A stretch of 64,000 nucleotides of DNA from Prochlorococcus sp. AG-409-L21 (GTDB taxonomy: Bacteria; Cyanobacteriota; Cyanobacteriia; PCC-6307; Cyanobiaceae): contig QCKH01000002.1 in the NCBI GenBank assembly GCA_003215475.1, positions 62,001 through 126,000 on the forward strand, given 5' to 3'. Below the pieces are notes generated by a model that did not search any database, had not been told where the DNA came from, and saw only the letters and a program-made list of their open reading frames with translations. The translations under genes were made by a program, and so were the position numbers. Each line of letters opens with the position of its first letter. Position 1 is the first letter of the stretch. Below are positions 56,296 through 64,000 of this stretch, piece by piece.

Positions 56296-57557
56296 TGACA
56301 GAAAGAACTTATTACGACCCACTTCATCAAGGGATAACACTTGATGACAAAATCCCTGAAGAAGAGATGATCATAAATTTAATAGATACATCTTCATTTC
56401 AACGACTTCGAAGGATTAAACAGCTTGGGCCAGCATCACTAACTTTTCATGGGGCAGAGTCAAATCGTTTTAGCCATTCACTAGGTGTTTTTTTTATTGC
56501 AAGGAAAGCTTTTAAAAAATTTTTAGAAATAAACCCTGAATTAATTCAATTCCGTGCTCTCTTATATGCATCAGCTCTATTACATGATATTGGTCATGGT
56601 CCACTAAGCCATACAAGTGAAGGGATGTTTGGTCTTAAGCATGAGGAATGGTCATCAAAAATAATCAGACAAGATCAAGAAATCAATAAGCAATTAAAAA
56701 AAATAGACCCCTTACTTAATAACAAAGTAGCTGAAGTTATAGAAGGTAAAGAAACTAATTGCAAGTTAATAAAAAATTTAGTAAGCAGTCAACTCGATTG
56801 CGATCGTCTAGATTATCTAATGCGTGATAGTCAAAGCAGTGGAACATATTATGGTCAAATTGATTTAGAACGCATTCTATCAGCATTAACACTTGCTCCT
56901 GACGGAGATCTTGCGATAGATCCAAAAGGTCTCTTAGCAGTAGAGCACTATCTGGTAGTTCGTAATTTGATGTATAGAAGTATATATAACCATAGGTTAA
57001 ATGAAGTTTCCAACTGGATACTAGAAAAAATTATTGAAACCGCTAGGCAATTTGAACCTAAGAAAATATGGGCAGATAGTTGCTTATCAAAATGGTTATG
57101 GGAACCAAATAAATTAGATCTAAAAACATATTTAGCAAATGATGATGTGCGTACTCTCTATCATCTATCAAGATGGGGGGAAGTTTCACCAACTCCTCTA
57201 AAAAAATTATGCCAAAGCTTCTTAAATCGAAAATTATTAAAAGCTATAAATATTGAAGAGTTTGAAGCTGAATTTCAATTAGAAGCTCTTGCAATATCCA
57301 GGAAGCTTGCCGAAGCTAATGGAATAGATCCCAATGTATCTTGCGGTCTTAGGCACAATAAATTTTTTGGTTATCACCCCTATAAAAGTGGTTTAAGAAT
57401 ATGGAATGGTAAAGAGTTGAAGGCACTTGAAAAAGAGTCATTGTTAATAGAAAGATTAATTAGTCCATCGGAAACTACATGGTTAATTTACCCTAAAGAG
57501 ATACATAACTCTCTTCACCTACAATTATTAGAGTTAAAAAAAATAGTACTCAGGTAG
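56295..57557 (+). CDS. HD-domain phosphohydrolase (dNTPase-like)
   Basis: A 420-residue protein with the HD motif: RFSHSLGVFFIARKAFK, LLHDIGHGPLSHTSEGMF (about 92-110) and SSQLDCDRLDYLMRDS (about 168-183). This is the SAMHD1/dGTPase-like subgroup that hydrolyses (d)NTPs, though the substrate is not established here. Starts in a TAATG overlap with the protease gene and ends 6 bp before minC, so it may share the transcript. Confidence 0.92.
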   Translation: MTERTYYDPLHQGITLDDKIPEEEMIINLIDTSSFQRLRRIKQLGPASLTFHGAESNRFSHSLGVFFIARKAFKKFLEINPELIQFRALLYASALLHDIGHGPLSHTSEGMFGLKHEEWSSKIIRQDQEINKQLKKIDPLLNNKVAEVIEGKETNCKLIKNLVSSQLDCDRLDYLMRDSQSSGTYYGQIDLERILSALTLAPDGDLAIDPKGLLAVEHYLVVRNLMYRSIYNHRLNEVSNWILEKIIETARQFEPKKIWADSCLSKWLWEPNKLDLKTYLANDDVRTLYHLSRWGEVSPTPLKKLCQSFLNRKLLKAINIEEFEAEFQLEALAISRKLAEANGIDPNVSCGLRHNKFFGYHPYKSGLRIWNGKELKALEKESLLIERLISPSETTWLIYPKEIHNSLHLQLLELKKIVLR

Positions 57558-57563
57558 AATATT

Positions 57564-58223
57564 ATGAGCAATTCTACTAGAAAAATTAAACTTACATTAT
57601 CTGAGTCACATGGAAAAAACTGGCTTAATGAATTAAGCTTAAATATTAAAAGTATAAATAGTGACTCTATACATCTTAATTGTAAAGGATTGAAGCTAAC
57701 ATGCAAAGATATTAAATATATAAAGAGTCTTTTTTTAAAAGAAAAAATTAATCTATTGTCAATAGAATCTACAAATGCAGAAAGTATTGTTAGTGCCTCT
57801 GCCCTAGGAATACAGACTTTTCTAAAGCTTAAAGAAGAGGCTGATAACTATGCAGAAGAGTCGGCAACAATTTCTGAAAGGGAGCAAATTAAATCAAAAA
57901 TCTTTTTTCATCAAGGCACTTTACGATCAGGCGAGATTCTAGAAGTTGATCATGACGTATTAATTTTAGGGGATGTCAATCCAGGTGCGATAGTTATAGC
58001 TGGCGGCAATGTCAAAATATGGGGAAGACTATTAGGTATTGCCCATGCAGGGAAAGATGGCGATAGTCACGCAAAAATTACGGCTCTTCAGTTAAGGCCA
58101 GTGCAACTGAGGATTTCCGACAAAATAGCGAGAGGTCCCAGCGAAAAGCCTGATGAAGGTTTTGCAGAAGAGGCAAAGATTGAGAAAGGCATAATTGTTA
58201 TAAAACCAGCAAGAACGAACTAA
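57564..58223 (+). CDS. minC: Septum site-determining protein MinC
   Basis: A 219-residue MinC. The N-terminal domain is less conserved; the C-terminal beta-helix (about 110-190) has GTLRSGEILEVDHDVLILGD, VNPGAIVIAGGNVKIWGRLL and the RPVQLRISD end. It blocks FtsZ assembly away from midcell together with MinD. Leads minC-minD-minE, with 133 bp before minD. Confidence 0.93.
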   Translation: MSNSTRKIKLTLSESHGKNWLNELSLNIKSINSDSIHLNCKGLKLTCKDIKYIKSLFLKEKINLLSIESTNAESIVSASALGIQTFLKLKEEADNYAEESATISEREQIKSKIFFHQGTLRSGEILEVDHDVLILGDVNPGAIVIAGGNVKIWGRLLGIAHAGKDGDSHAKITALQLRPVQLRISDKIARGPSEKPDEGFAEEAKIEKGIIVIKPARTN

Positions 58224-58356
58224 TTACTGGCCATTAATTTGATGCGAAAATGATGTTATAGCAAGGAAAAGCAATGGTATTGTCAAAAATAAGTTGAAGT
58301 TTTTAACTTTTTGAGATTGTTATTAGGAGAAATCCAATTAAGATTATTCAGTTCCT

Positions 58357-59181
58357 ATGAAGTCCGTGACGTCAGATACACGAGTTATTCTTATCTGCTC
58401 TGGCAAGGGAGGCGTTGGCAAAACCACCCTCACTGCAAATTTAGGCATTTCTTTAGCCAGCAAAGGTTCCCCAACTGCTGTACTAGATGCTGATTTTGGC
58501 CTACGAAATTTAGATTTGTTATTAGGACTTGAAAATAGAATTGTCTATACAGCCCAAGAGGTTTTAGAAGAGAAATGTAGGCTGGATCAAGCCTTGGTGA
58601 AACATAAACAAGAGCCAAATCTTTCTCTTCTTCCTGCTGGAAATCCAAGAATGCTTGAGTGGCTCAAGCCAGAAGACATGAAGCGAATAGTTGAGATGCT
58701 TAGTAATGAATTTGAATATGTATTGATTGATTGCCCTGCAGGCGTTGAAGATGGATTTAAAAATGCAGTTGCAGCATCAAAAGAGGCCATAATTGTCACC
58801 AATCCAGAAATATCTGCTGTAAGAGATGCTGACAGAGTTATTGGCCTATTAAATTCTAATGGAGTGAAACCTATTCAATTAGTTTTAAATAGAGTTCGCC
58901 CCAAAATGATGGAAAGCCAAGAAATGCTATCCATTGAGGATGTCACAGATATCCTTGCTTTGCCTTTATTAGGACTTGTACTAGAAGATGAGCAAGTCAT
59001 AGTCAGCACCAATAGAGGAGAGCCTCTCACTTTAATTGGCAGCCAATCCCCAGCAGCCAGATGCTATTCAAATATTGCTTCACGTCTTCAAGGTGAAGAA
59101 ATACCTTTAATTGATCCCTCTAAAGAAGGTTCTGGACTTAGAGATAAATTACGTCGATTGATGCAAACAAAGATTTTCTAA
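58357..59181 (+). CDS. minD: Septum site-determining ATPase MinD
   Basis: A 274-residue MinD with the deviant Walker A SGKGGVGKTTLTANLG (about 15-30), AVLDADFGLRNLDLLLGLEN, LIDCPAGVEDGF and the C-terminal amphipathic membrane helix (LRDKLRRLMQTKIF). It recruits MinC to the membrane and is set oscillating or patterned by MinE. Confidence 0.97.
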   Translation: MKSVTSDTRVILICSGKGGVGKTTLTANLGISLASKGSPTAVLDADFGLRNLDLLLGLENRIVYTAQEVLEEKCRLDQALVKHKQEPNLSLLPAGNPRMLEWLKPEDMKRIVEMLSNEFEYVLIDCPAGVEDGFKNAVAASKEAIIVTNPEISAVRDADRVIGLLNSNGVKPIQLVLNRVRPKMMESQEMLSIEDVTDILALPLLGLVLEDEQVIVSTNRGEPLTLIGSQSPAARCYSNIASRLQGEEIPLIDPSKEGSGLRDKLRRLMQTKIF

Positions 59182-59187
59182 ACTCAA

Positions 59188-59493
59188 ATGACACTAAGAG
59201 ACATTTTAAACAAATTATTAGGTCGGCAACCTGCAAGTGCTGCCAAGGCAAGAGAGAGACTTCAACTGGTTCTTGCTCATGATAGAACTGATTTAAGTCC
59301 AGACCTTTTAGACCAAATGAGAGAAGAAATCTTAGGAGTTGTTGCTAAATATGTGGAAATTGATGTCGATGGTGGTGAGGTAAGCCTAGAAACTGAGGAC
59401 AGGATGACAGCTTTAGTTGCCAATCTCCCAATCAAAAGAACTCTTTCTGGAGCACTTAAACTAAAAGAGCAAGATACTGAAAACTCCAACTGA
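59188..59493 (+). CDS. minE: Cell division topological specificity factor MinE
   Basis: A 101-residue MinE: anti-MinCD helix at the start ([16 protein letters not shown]), [13 protein letters not shown]-type conserved stretch and the beta-rich dimer domain ([20 protein letters not shown]). It stimulates MinD ATP hydrolysis. Six bp after minD. Confidence 0.97.
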   Translation: MTLRDILNKLLGRQPASAAKARERLQLVLAHDRTDLSPDLLDQMREEILGVVAKYVEIDVDGGEVSLETEDRMTALVANLPIKRTLSGALKLKEQDTENSN

Positions 59494-59638
59494 TAGAAAA
59501 GTCCTCTACAACTTGATCATGAAGTAAATCCCAATAAAGCTTTTAAGCTTTAAAAGCTCACAAAAGGCAAATTATTTATTCTAATGCTTTATTTAATTGG
59601 AAAAAATTCAGTCTTCAACTAATCTATATGAGATAAAT

Positions 59639-59710
59639 GCCGGCTTAGCTCAGCGGTAGAGCAGCGCTTTTGTAAAGCGAAGGCCATCAGTTCAAATCTG
59701 TTAGCCGGCA
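59639..59710 (+). tRNA. tRNA-Thr (TGT)
   Basis: A 72-nt tRNA with acceptor GCCGGCT/AGCCGGC, anticodon loop TTTGTAA (TGT) and T arm CAGTTCAAATCTG. A different isoacceptor from the GGT copies in the island; no repeat of it was found in the window. Confidence 0.95.
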
Positions 59711-59728
59711 TAAGTATTTTAGGCAAAA

Positions 59729-59905
59729 TCATTCTTTAATTTTCTGAATTCTTTCACCACCTGAAAAGATCCATAAAATTAAAAATAAAATTAATAGCGG
59801 CAAGTTACTTAACTCAAAAACTTTTGTAAAAGCAACTATTAATGGGTTAAGAATCCAATGAAAACTAGCCTGAAGAATTAAAACCAATACAAAAAGCCAA
59901 GTCAT
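59729..59905 (-). CDS. Small membrane protein (58 aa)
   Basis: Two hydrophobic segments (TWLFVLVLILQASFHWIL and LSNLPLLILFLILWIFSGG) and a short basic tail. Its ATG overlaps the tsaC stop by one base (TAATG), which supports translation. Probably a conserved picocyanobacterial membrane protein of unknown role. Confidence 0.6.
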   Translation of the reverse strand: MTWLFVLVLILQASFHWILNPLIVAFTKVFELSNLPLLILFLILWIFSGGERIQKIKE

Positions 59906-60489
59906 TATTTTTCAATACCTGATGGTATAACAGCACCTCTTCTTATTAAATGCCACTGCCCTATACCTTTCCATTGAATAACAGTGCTTGCCAAGCCAGA
60001 TGGCTTAGGCCAAGGAATAGGAGCTAGCAATGGTACCTCAGGAAAATATTTGGAAGCATCCTCTGGATAAATTGCAGGCTGAAAACCAGACAAATTTGCA
60101 CTTGTAGAAGCTAATGGCCCACTCTTTTTAAGAAAATTTAGCGCCATATCGCATGCTGGAACGCGTAGACCAATTGAGGAATCTTTTAGATTTAGAAACC
60201 TAACTATTTGTCCAGTTGCTGGTAGGACAATAGTAATAGCTCCAGGCCAAAATGAAGAACCTATTTCCCTTGCATCATCTAATGCTTCAGCTAAAACATA
60301 TGGAAACAATTGTTCTGCTGATGACCCCATAAGAATTAAAGGTTTATTTTTTGGCCTGTTCTTTAACTTCCATAAATTAGTTGCATGCTGAGGCAAAGCA
60401 GCTAAAGCAGGAAGTGTATCTGTAGGAAATAATATTGATGAACCTTTTTTAAGGAAGTCGATTAAATCTTCAGTTTCAAATACTTTCAT
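59905..60489 (-). CDS. tsaC: Threonylcarbamoyl-AMP synthase (TsaC/Sua5 family)
   Basis: A 194-residue YrdC-fold enzyme: ILFPTDTLPALAALPQ, WKLKNRPKNKPLILMG, FWPGAITIVLPAT and GPLASTSANLSGFQPA. It makes threonylcarbamoyl-AMP from threonine, bicarbonate and ATP for the t6A37 tRNA modification. It lacks the C-terminal Sua5 domain, so the short TsaC form. Overlaps the 58-residue membrane protein gene and lies 18 bp after prmC. Confidence 0.93.
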   Translation of the reverse strand: MKVFETEDLIDFLKKGSSILFPTDTLPALAALPQHATNLWKLKNRPKNKPLILMGSSAEQLFPYVLAEALDDAREIGSSFWPGAITIVLPATGQIVRFLNLKDSSIGLRVPACDMALNFLKKSGPLASTSANLSGFQPAIYPEDASKYFPEVPLLAPIPWPKPSGLASTVIQWKGIGQWHLIRRGAVIPSGIEK

Positions 60490-60507
60490 TTGAATGCATT
60501 AGAGAAA

Positions 60508-61389
60508 TTAAGGTTTGCGTGCCAATGCAAATCGTTTTATCCCTTCAAGATCCTTAGCAAAATCAATTTCCTTAAACCCATAGTGCATTAAAACAGATAA
60601 TGCTCTTTCACTTTGATCAAAATTATGTTCAAAAATGAGCCACCCTCCTGATCTAAGACCATTGACTGCACCTTTAACAATTTCTCTGCAACAATTCATT
60701 CCATCATCACCTCCACACAAGGCTAAATGAGGCTCATGATCTCGAACTGCTGGATCAAGTGTTTGCAGATTGGACTTTGGTATATAAGGAGGGTTGGCAA
60801 CTACTAAATCAATTCTCCCCCACCAAGGCTGCAATGGCTCCCACCAATGTCCTAAATGCAAAAGCACTTTTGAATTAGGTGCCAAAGTTTCAATATTATT
60901 TTCTGCTACGAAAAGTGCTTCTGGACTGCAGTCAACTGCATGCCCAACCCAATAAGGAAACAATCTAGCCAAGCCAATAGATAAAGCGCCTGAACCAGTT
61001 CCCAAATCAGCCCATATTCCTATTTCCTTTTCTGAAGGGTTAAATTTATTTAAAGCCAAGTCAATCACTAACTCAGTTTCTTGACGAGGAATCAATACAG
61101 AAGGGTTTACTTTCAATTCAAAATCTCTCCATGGGCATTTTCCTACAAGATGCTGGAGTGGGGTTTGATCTTTTAAGTGCCTAGCCCATAGCAAAGAGAG
61201 TTCATCTAGTGATAAATCCAAAAAATAGTCATTTTTCTGAAAAACTTTTAACTTTTGAAGTTCCTGCCACCCCAGTCCTCCTCCAATATCTAATAGCCAA
61301 TCCAGGTCTACAATTCGTCCTCCCTTAGATAGTTGACTCTTTCTCCAATTTAAAATTTCATTGGCTGAAAAAGGTTTCCCAAAAGACAT
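60508..61389 (-). CDS. prmC: Release factor glutamine methyltransferase
   Basis: A 293-residue SAM methyltransferase with an N-terminal helical domain, LIPRQETELVIDLAL (about 98-112), the SAM loop ADLGTGSGALSIGLARLF (about 128-145) and the catalytic NPPY in LVVANPPYIPKS (about 200). PrmC methylates the GGQ glutamine of release factors RF1 and RF2. Confidence 0.96.
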   Translation of the reverse strand: MSFGKPFSANEILNWRKSQLSKGGRIVDLDWLLDIGGGLGWQELQKLKVFQKNDYFLDLSLDELSLLWARHLKDQTPLQHLVGKCPWRDFELKVNPSVLIPRQETELVIDLALNKFNPSEKEIGIWADLGTGSGALSIGLARLFPYWVGHAVDCSPEALFVAENNIETLAPNSKVLLHLGHWWEPLQPWWGRIDLVVANPPYIPKSNLQTLDPAVRDHEPHLALCGGDDGMNCCREIVKGAVNGLRSGGWLIFEHNFDQSERALSVLMHYGFKEIDFAKDLEGIKRFALARKP

Positions 61390-61397
61390 TTACTTAA

Positions 61398-61841
61398 TTA
61401 AGTTGGTCCTTTTTGTAAATCAAGAAGTGCTTTTTGAATATAAACAGGTCCATTCCTCAGTAAACGCTTTTCTGAAAAATCTTTTTTTATTAAAACCAAG
61501 TCAACATTCGCTATTGCCGACAAGTAATTATGCCCTTTATAAAAATTTGTCCTCCATCTCCATCTAGGCCCCTTGCCTGGAGTGACCCAGCTTTTTAAAG
61601 AGACCCTATCACCATGAAAGAGTGGGATCTTATATTTAATCTGCAATTCAATTACTGGCAATTCATACCCTTTTCTAGAGAGTTCTTCGTAAGCTAATCC
61701 AACATTTAAAAGAGCATTAATTCTAGCTTCCTCAAGCAATCTTACATAAGAACCATGCCACATAACCCCAGCATGATCTGTGTGTTGAGGTAAAACAATT
61801 TTTTCAAGAGACCAAGGCTTTAACTCCAGAATTCCTGACAT
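61398..61841 (-). CDS. Acyl-CoA thioesterase, 4HBT family
   Basis: A 147-residue hotdog-fold protein with the catalytic TDHAGVMWHGSYVRLLEEAR block (about 21-40) in which the aspartate acts. In cyanobacteria this subgroup includes the 1,4-dihydroxy-2-naphthoyl-CoA hydrolase of phylloquinone synthesis, a likely role here because photosystem I needs phylloquinone. Other thioesterase roles remain open. It lies 8 bp before prmC. Confidence 0.85.
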   Translation of the reverse strand: MSGILELKPWSLEKIVLPQHTDHAGVMWHGSYVRLLEEARINALLNVGLAYEELSRKGYELPVIELQIKYKIPLFHGDRVSLKSWVTPGKGPRWRWRTNFYKGHNYLSAIANVDLVLIKKDFSEKRLLRNGPVYIQKALLDLQKGPT

Positions 61842-61977
61842 ACCAAAAAGATAAAATTGAGTTATTGAATTTATTCAGTTTGAAAGAAAAAATTAAAATG
61901 CAAAATCTACTGAAGTTCTCAATTAGAGAACCTCGATTAATCAAATCTCTGAGAATGTGACTCTTTGGGAAACTTTC

Positions 61978-62130
61978 TTATCCCTTGGGACCAAGCTTTC
62001 CTTTACCAGAATCAGAGAAAAAGCTTGATTTCTCTCCGTCACTTGTGGAGATATATAGACCTACAAGGAAAATCGTTGGGACTCCAACGAAGAGCAAGCT
62101 GATAATAAAACCGAAATTGGTGGTTTCCAT
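61978..62130 (-). CDS. psbM: Photosystem II protein PsbM
   Basis: A 50-residue single-helix protein: METTNFGFIISLLFVGVPTI then FLVGLYISTSDGEKSSFFSD. This is the PsbM helix at the photosystem II dimer interface with the longer C-terminal tail seen in picocyanobacteria. Not far from psbB, another photosystem II gene. Confidence 0.93.
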   Translation of the reverse strand: METTNFGFIISLLFVGVPTIFLVGLYISTSDGEKSSFFSDSGKGKLGPKG

Positions 62131-62274
62131 GAACTCAAAAAAACCCTAAATAAAGTTAGGAAGTAATCGAACTATAAATGGAGAACAGCCAACTCAAATA
62201 GAAAGAGCTTGAAGAATTAGATGTTGTAACGAGAAAAAATCAAAATCTTCTTGGCCATAACCAGAAAGAATCCA

Positions 62275-62637
62275 TCATCTTGGCAAGTCATTCGATAATG
62301 CTTCTTTAATCAAAGAGTTAGCATTACTAGGTGGGGACTGAGGTTTAGTCAAAACAATCAAAGAAGATTTGACAATGGCTTGGCAAGCTAATCGCCAATT
62401 TTTGGGTCGATTTTTTAGTTTCTGCTTCTCAAGATTAGTCATGGGAGAAAGAGAACCTCCTTTACCCCCCTCAATAGAAACTAAGCACGTAATACACTGA
62501 CCAGATCCTCCACAATTACCAATAATTCCTTTAAATCCATAAAGTTCCATCCCCTCTCTTAAGGCAACTTCTCGAAGATTTTCTCCTGAGAGACACTTCA
62601 CATCTCTTCCTTCTCTAACAAAACGAACAATTGGCAT
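62275..62637 (-). CDS. 2Fe-2S ferredoxin
   Basis: Plant-type ferredoxin of 120 residues from ATG 62637 (MPIVRFVREGRDVKCLSGEN); the frame runs up to 62667 but the extra 10 residues are unlikely. Cluster cysteines are in GNCGGSGQCITC (C-x5-C-x2-C) and the fourth in WRLACQAI. The C-terminal extension (about 90-120) is Pro/Asn-rich. It is divergent from psbB and lies between psbM and psbB. Probably an electron carrier. Confidence 0.92.
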   Translation of the reverse strand: MPIVRFVREGRDVKCLSGENLREVALREGMELYGFKGIIGNCGGSGQCITCLVSIEGGKGGSLSPMTNLEKQKLKNRPKNWRLACQAIVKSSLIVLTKPQSPPSNANSLIKEALSNDLPR

Positions 62638-62879
62638 AGTTCTAAAAGTTACAATTTTGCACTTCAAGTTTGACTTGTCACACTCCCAAATGTCCTGAAA
62701 TAACTGGCAAAAAGAACATTTTGACTGAATTTTGAAAGGTTCATAAACCTATTTTCCGACTTTCTGGAATATCAACAGTCGTTGCATCTATCCACAACCT
62801 TCCCCGTCTTCGATCGAAGAACCTCTACGATCATCGGGTCTAGCTGCATCAAGCAGCTTCGTTATTCGAAATCTTACCC

Positions 62880-64000
62880 ATGGGATTGCCCTGGTATCGG
62901 GTGCACTCAGTCGTAATTAACGACCCTGGCCGACTTCTGGCCGTGCACCTCATGCACACAGCTTTACTAGCCGGCTGGGCCGGCTCCATGGCCCTATATG
63001 AATTGGCCATATTCGATCCTAGCGATCCAGTCTTGAACCCTATGTGGCGCCAAGGCATGTATGTCATGCCTTTCATGGCCCGCTTAGGTGTAACAAGTAG
63101 TTGGAATGGTTGGGACCTGACTGGTGGTGTCGGCTCATTCGACTTTGATTCATTAGGGTTCTGGGGAAAAGCTCTTCCTTATTCAACTTTTGAAGGTGTC
63201 GCAGCAGGTCATATCATCTTCAGTGGTCTTTTAATGCTGGCAGCTATCTGGCATTGGACTTACTGGGATCTTGAACTCTGGGAAGACTCACGCACTGGGG
63301 AACCAGCTTTAGATCTTCCAAGAATTTTTGGAATCCACTTATTACTTGCAGGACTTGCTTGTTTCGGTTTTGGGGTATCACTTTCTTCAGTAGGAATGTG
63401 GGTCTCTGATCCATATGGACTGACCGGACATGTAGAAAAAGTAACACCAGTTTGGGGTGCAGCAGGATTTAATCCTTTTAGCGCTGGCGGAATAGTCGCC
63501 AACCATATTGGAGCAGGCCTGATAGGAATTATTGGTGGAGTATTCCATATCACCAATAGACCTGGTGAAAGGCTCTACAGAAACCTCAGGATGGGAAGTC
63601 TTGAAGGAGTTCTTGCTAGTGCATTAGCTGCCGTTCTATTTGTATCTTTTGTAGTTTCAGGAACAATGTGGTATGGATCTGCTACAACTCCAATTGAGTT
63701 GTTTGGACCTACTAGATATCAATGGGACTCAAATTATTTCAAAACTGAAATCAACAGAAGAGTTCAAGAATCTATTAATGATGGTGCAACAAAGGAAGAA
63801 GCTTATTCAGCTATTCCTGAGAAACTTGCTTTCTACGACTATGTAGGAAATAGTCCTGCAAAAGGAGGATTATTTAGAGCCGGTGCATTAGTTAATGGAG
63901 ACGGTGTCCCTACTGGATGGCAAGGCCATGTTTCCTTCAAAGACAAAGAAGGGAATGAACTTGAAGTTAGAAGAATGCCGAACTTCTTTGAGAACTTCCC
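62880..64000 (+). CDS. psbB: Photosystem II CP47 protein, partial
   Basis: Starts at ATG 62880 ([20 protein letters not shown]) and stays open to the right edge, covering about 373 of the usual 500 or so residues. Chlorophyll-binding histidines in [20 protein letters not shown] and further helices ([20 protein letters not shown]) are as expected for CP47. Start of a photosystem II gene group. About 240 bp upstream are gene-free and hold its promoter and leader. Confidence 0.97.
   Translation, partial: MGLPWYRVHSVVINDPGRLLAVHLMHTALLAGWAGSMALYELAIFDPSDPVLNPMWRQGMYVMPFMARLGVTSSWNGWDLTGGVGSFDFDSLGFWGKALPYSTFEGVAAGHIIFSGLLMLAAIWHWTYWDLELWEDSRTGEPALDLPRIFGIHLLLAGLACFGFGVSLSSVGMWVSDPYGLTGHVEKVTPVWGAAGFNPFSAGGIVANHIGAGLIGIIGGVFHITNRPGERLYRNLRMGSLEGVLASALAAVLFVSFVVSGTMWYGSATTPIELFGPTRYQWDSNYFKTEINRRVQESINDGATKEEAYSAIPEKLAFYDYVGNSPAKGGLFRAGALVNGDGVPTGWQGHVSFKDKEGNELEVRRMPNFFENF

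Overview
The window is chromosomal DNA of a marine picocyanobacterium, almost certainly a low-light Prochlorococcus of the AT-rich kind. The markers are psaE, psbB, psbM, petB and petD, the pipX-pipY pair, a MinCDE cassette, a 16S-Ile-Ala-23S-5S operon, AT-rich coding with short intergenic gaps, and small picocyanobacterial proteins throughout. I assign the genus from gene content and style, not from a database search.

Layout. Positions 1-17020 are core genome: cysK (cut by the left edge), queA, the pyruvate dehydrogenase E2 gene, an acyl-ACP/CoA synthetase, lipB, hpf, deoC-recO, a GT4 glycosyltransferase, proC-sepF, pipY-pipX, der-ecfT, cobI-miaE-aroQ. tRNA-Tyr and tRNA-Thr(GGT) follow at 17129-17292.

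Positions 17293-35844 are a mobile island at the 3' end of tRNA-Thr. A 45-bp exact direct repeat (tRNA 3' end plus part of its terminator) brackets the whole island at 17274-17318 and 35800-35844. A second complete tRNA-Thr copy at 25707-25778 splits it into two units. Unit 1 (about 8.4 kb) has a tyrosine recombinase next to the tRNA, an Fe-S (Cas4/AddB-like) PD-(D/E)XK nuclease, a SIMPL-domain protein, a C2H2-like finger protein and many small unknowns. Unit 2 (about 10 kb) has a serine resolvase with a train of tiny proteins, a translationally coupled run of three TPR proteins followed by a second PD-(D/E)XK nuclease and a secreted protein, and at its far end an AlpA/Xis-like gene overlapping a second tyrosine recombinase. 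Short repeats that look like recombinase arm sites lie inside both ends of each unit: GTCCACTTTT for unit 1 and GTTCCCG for unit 2. This matches the tRNA-associated Prochlorococcus elements called tycheposons. The TPR/nuclease operon is the best candidate for an undescribed accessory system.

Positions 36000-46225 return to chromosome: a cobalamin riboswitch with hupE, three genes of Gly-every-fifth-residue repeat and DUF3721-like proteins, an atypical rubredoxin, a TVP38-family membrane protein, a flavoprotein with no standard start codon beside a perfect 16-bp inverted repeat, rpsU (TTG start), an aldehyde dehydrogenase, a LysM protein, psaE and mutM. The rRNA operon (minus strand) covers 46293-51537. 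The right part holds a GH100 invertase, petB-petD, a carboxyl-terminal protease, an HD hydrolase, minCDE, tRNA-Thr(TGT), tsaC, prmC, a thioesterase, psbM, a 2Fe-2S ferredoxin and psbB, which runs off the right edge.
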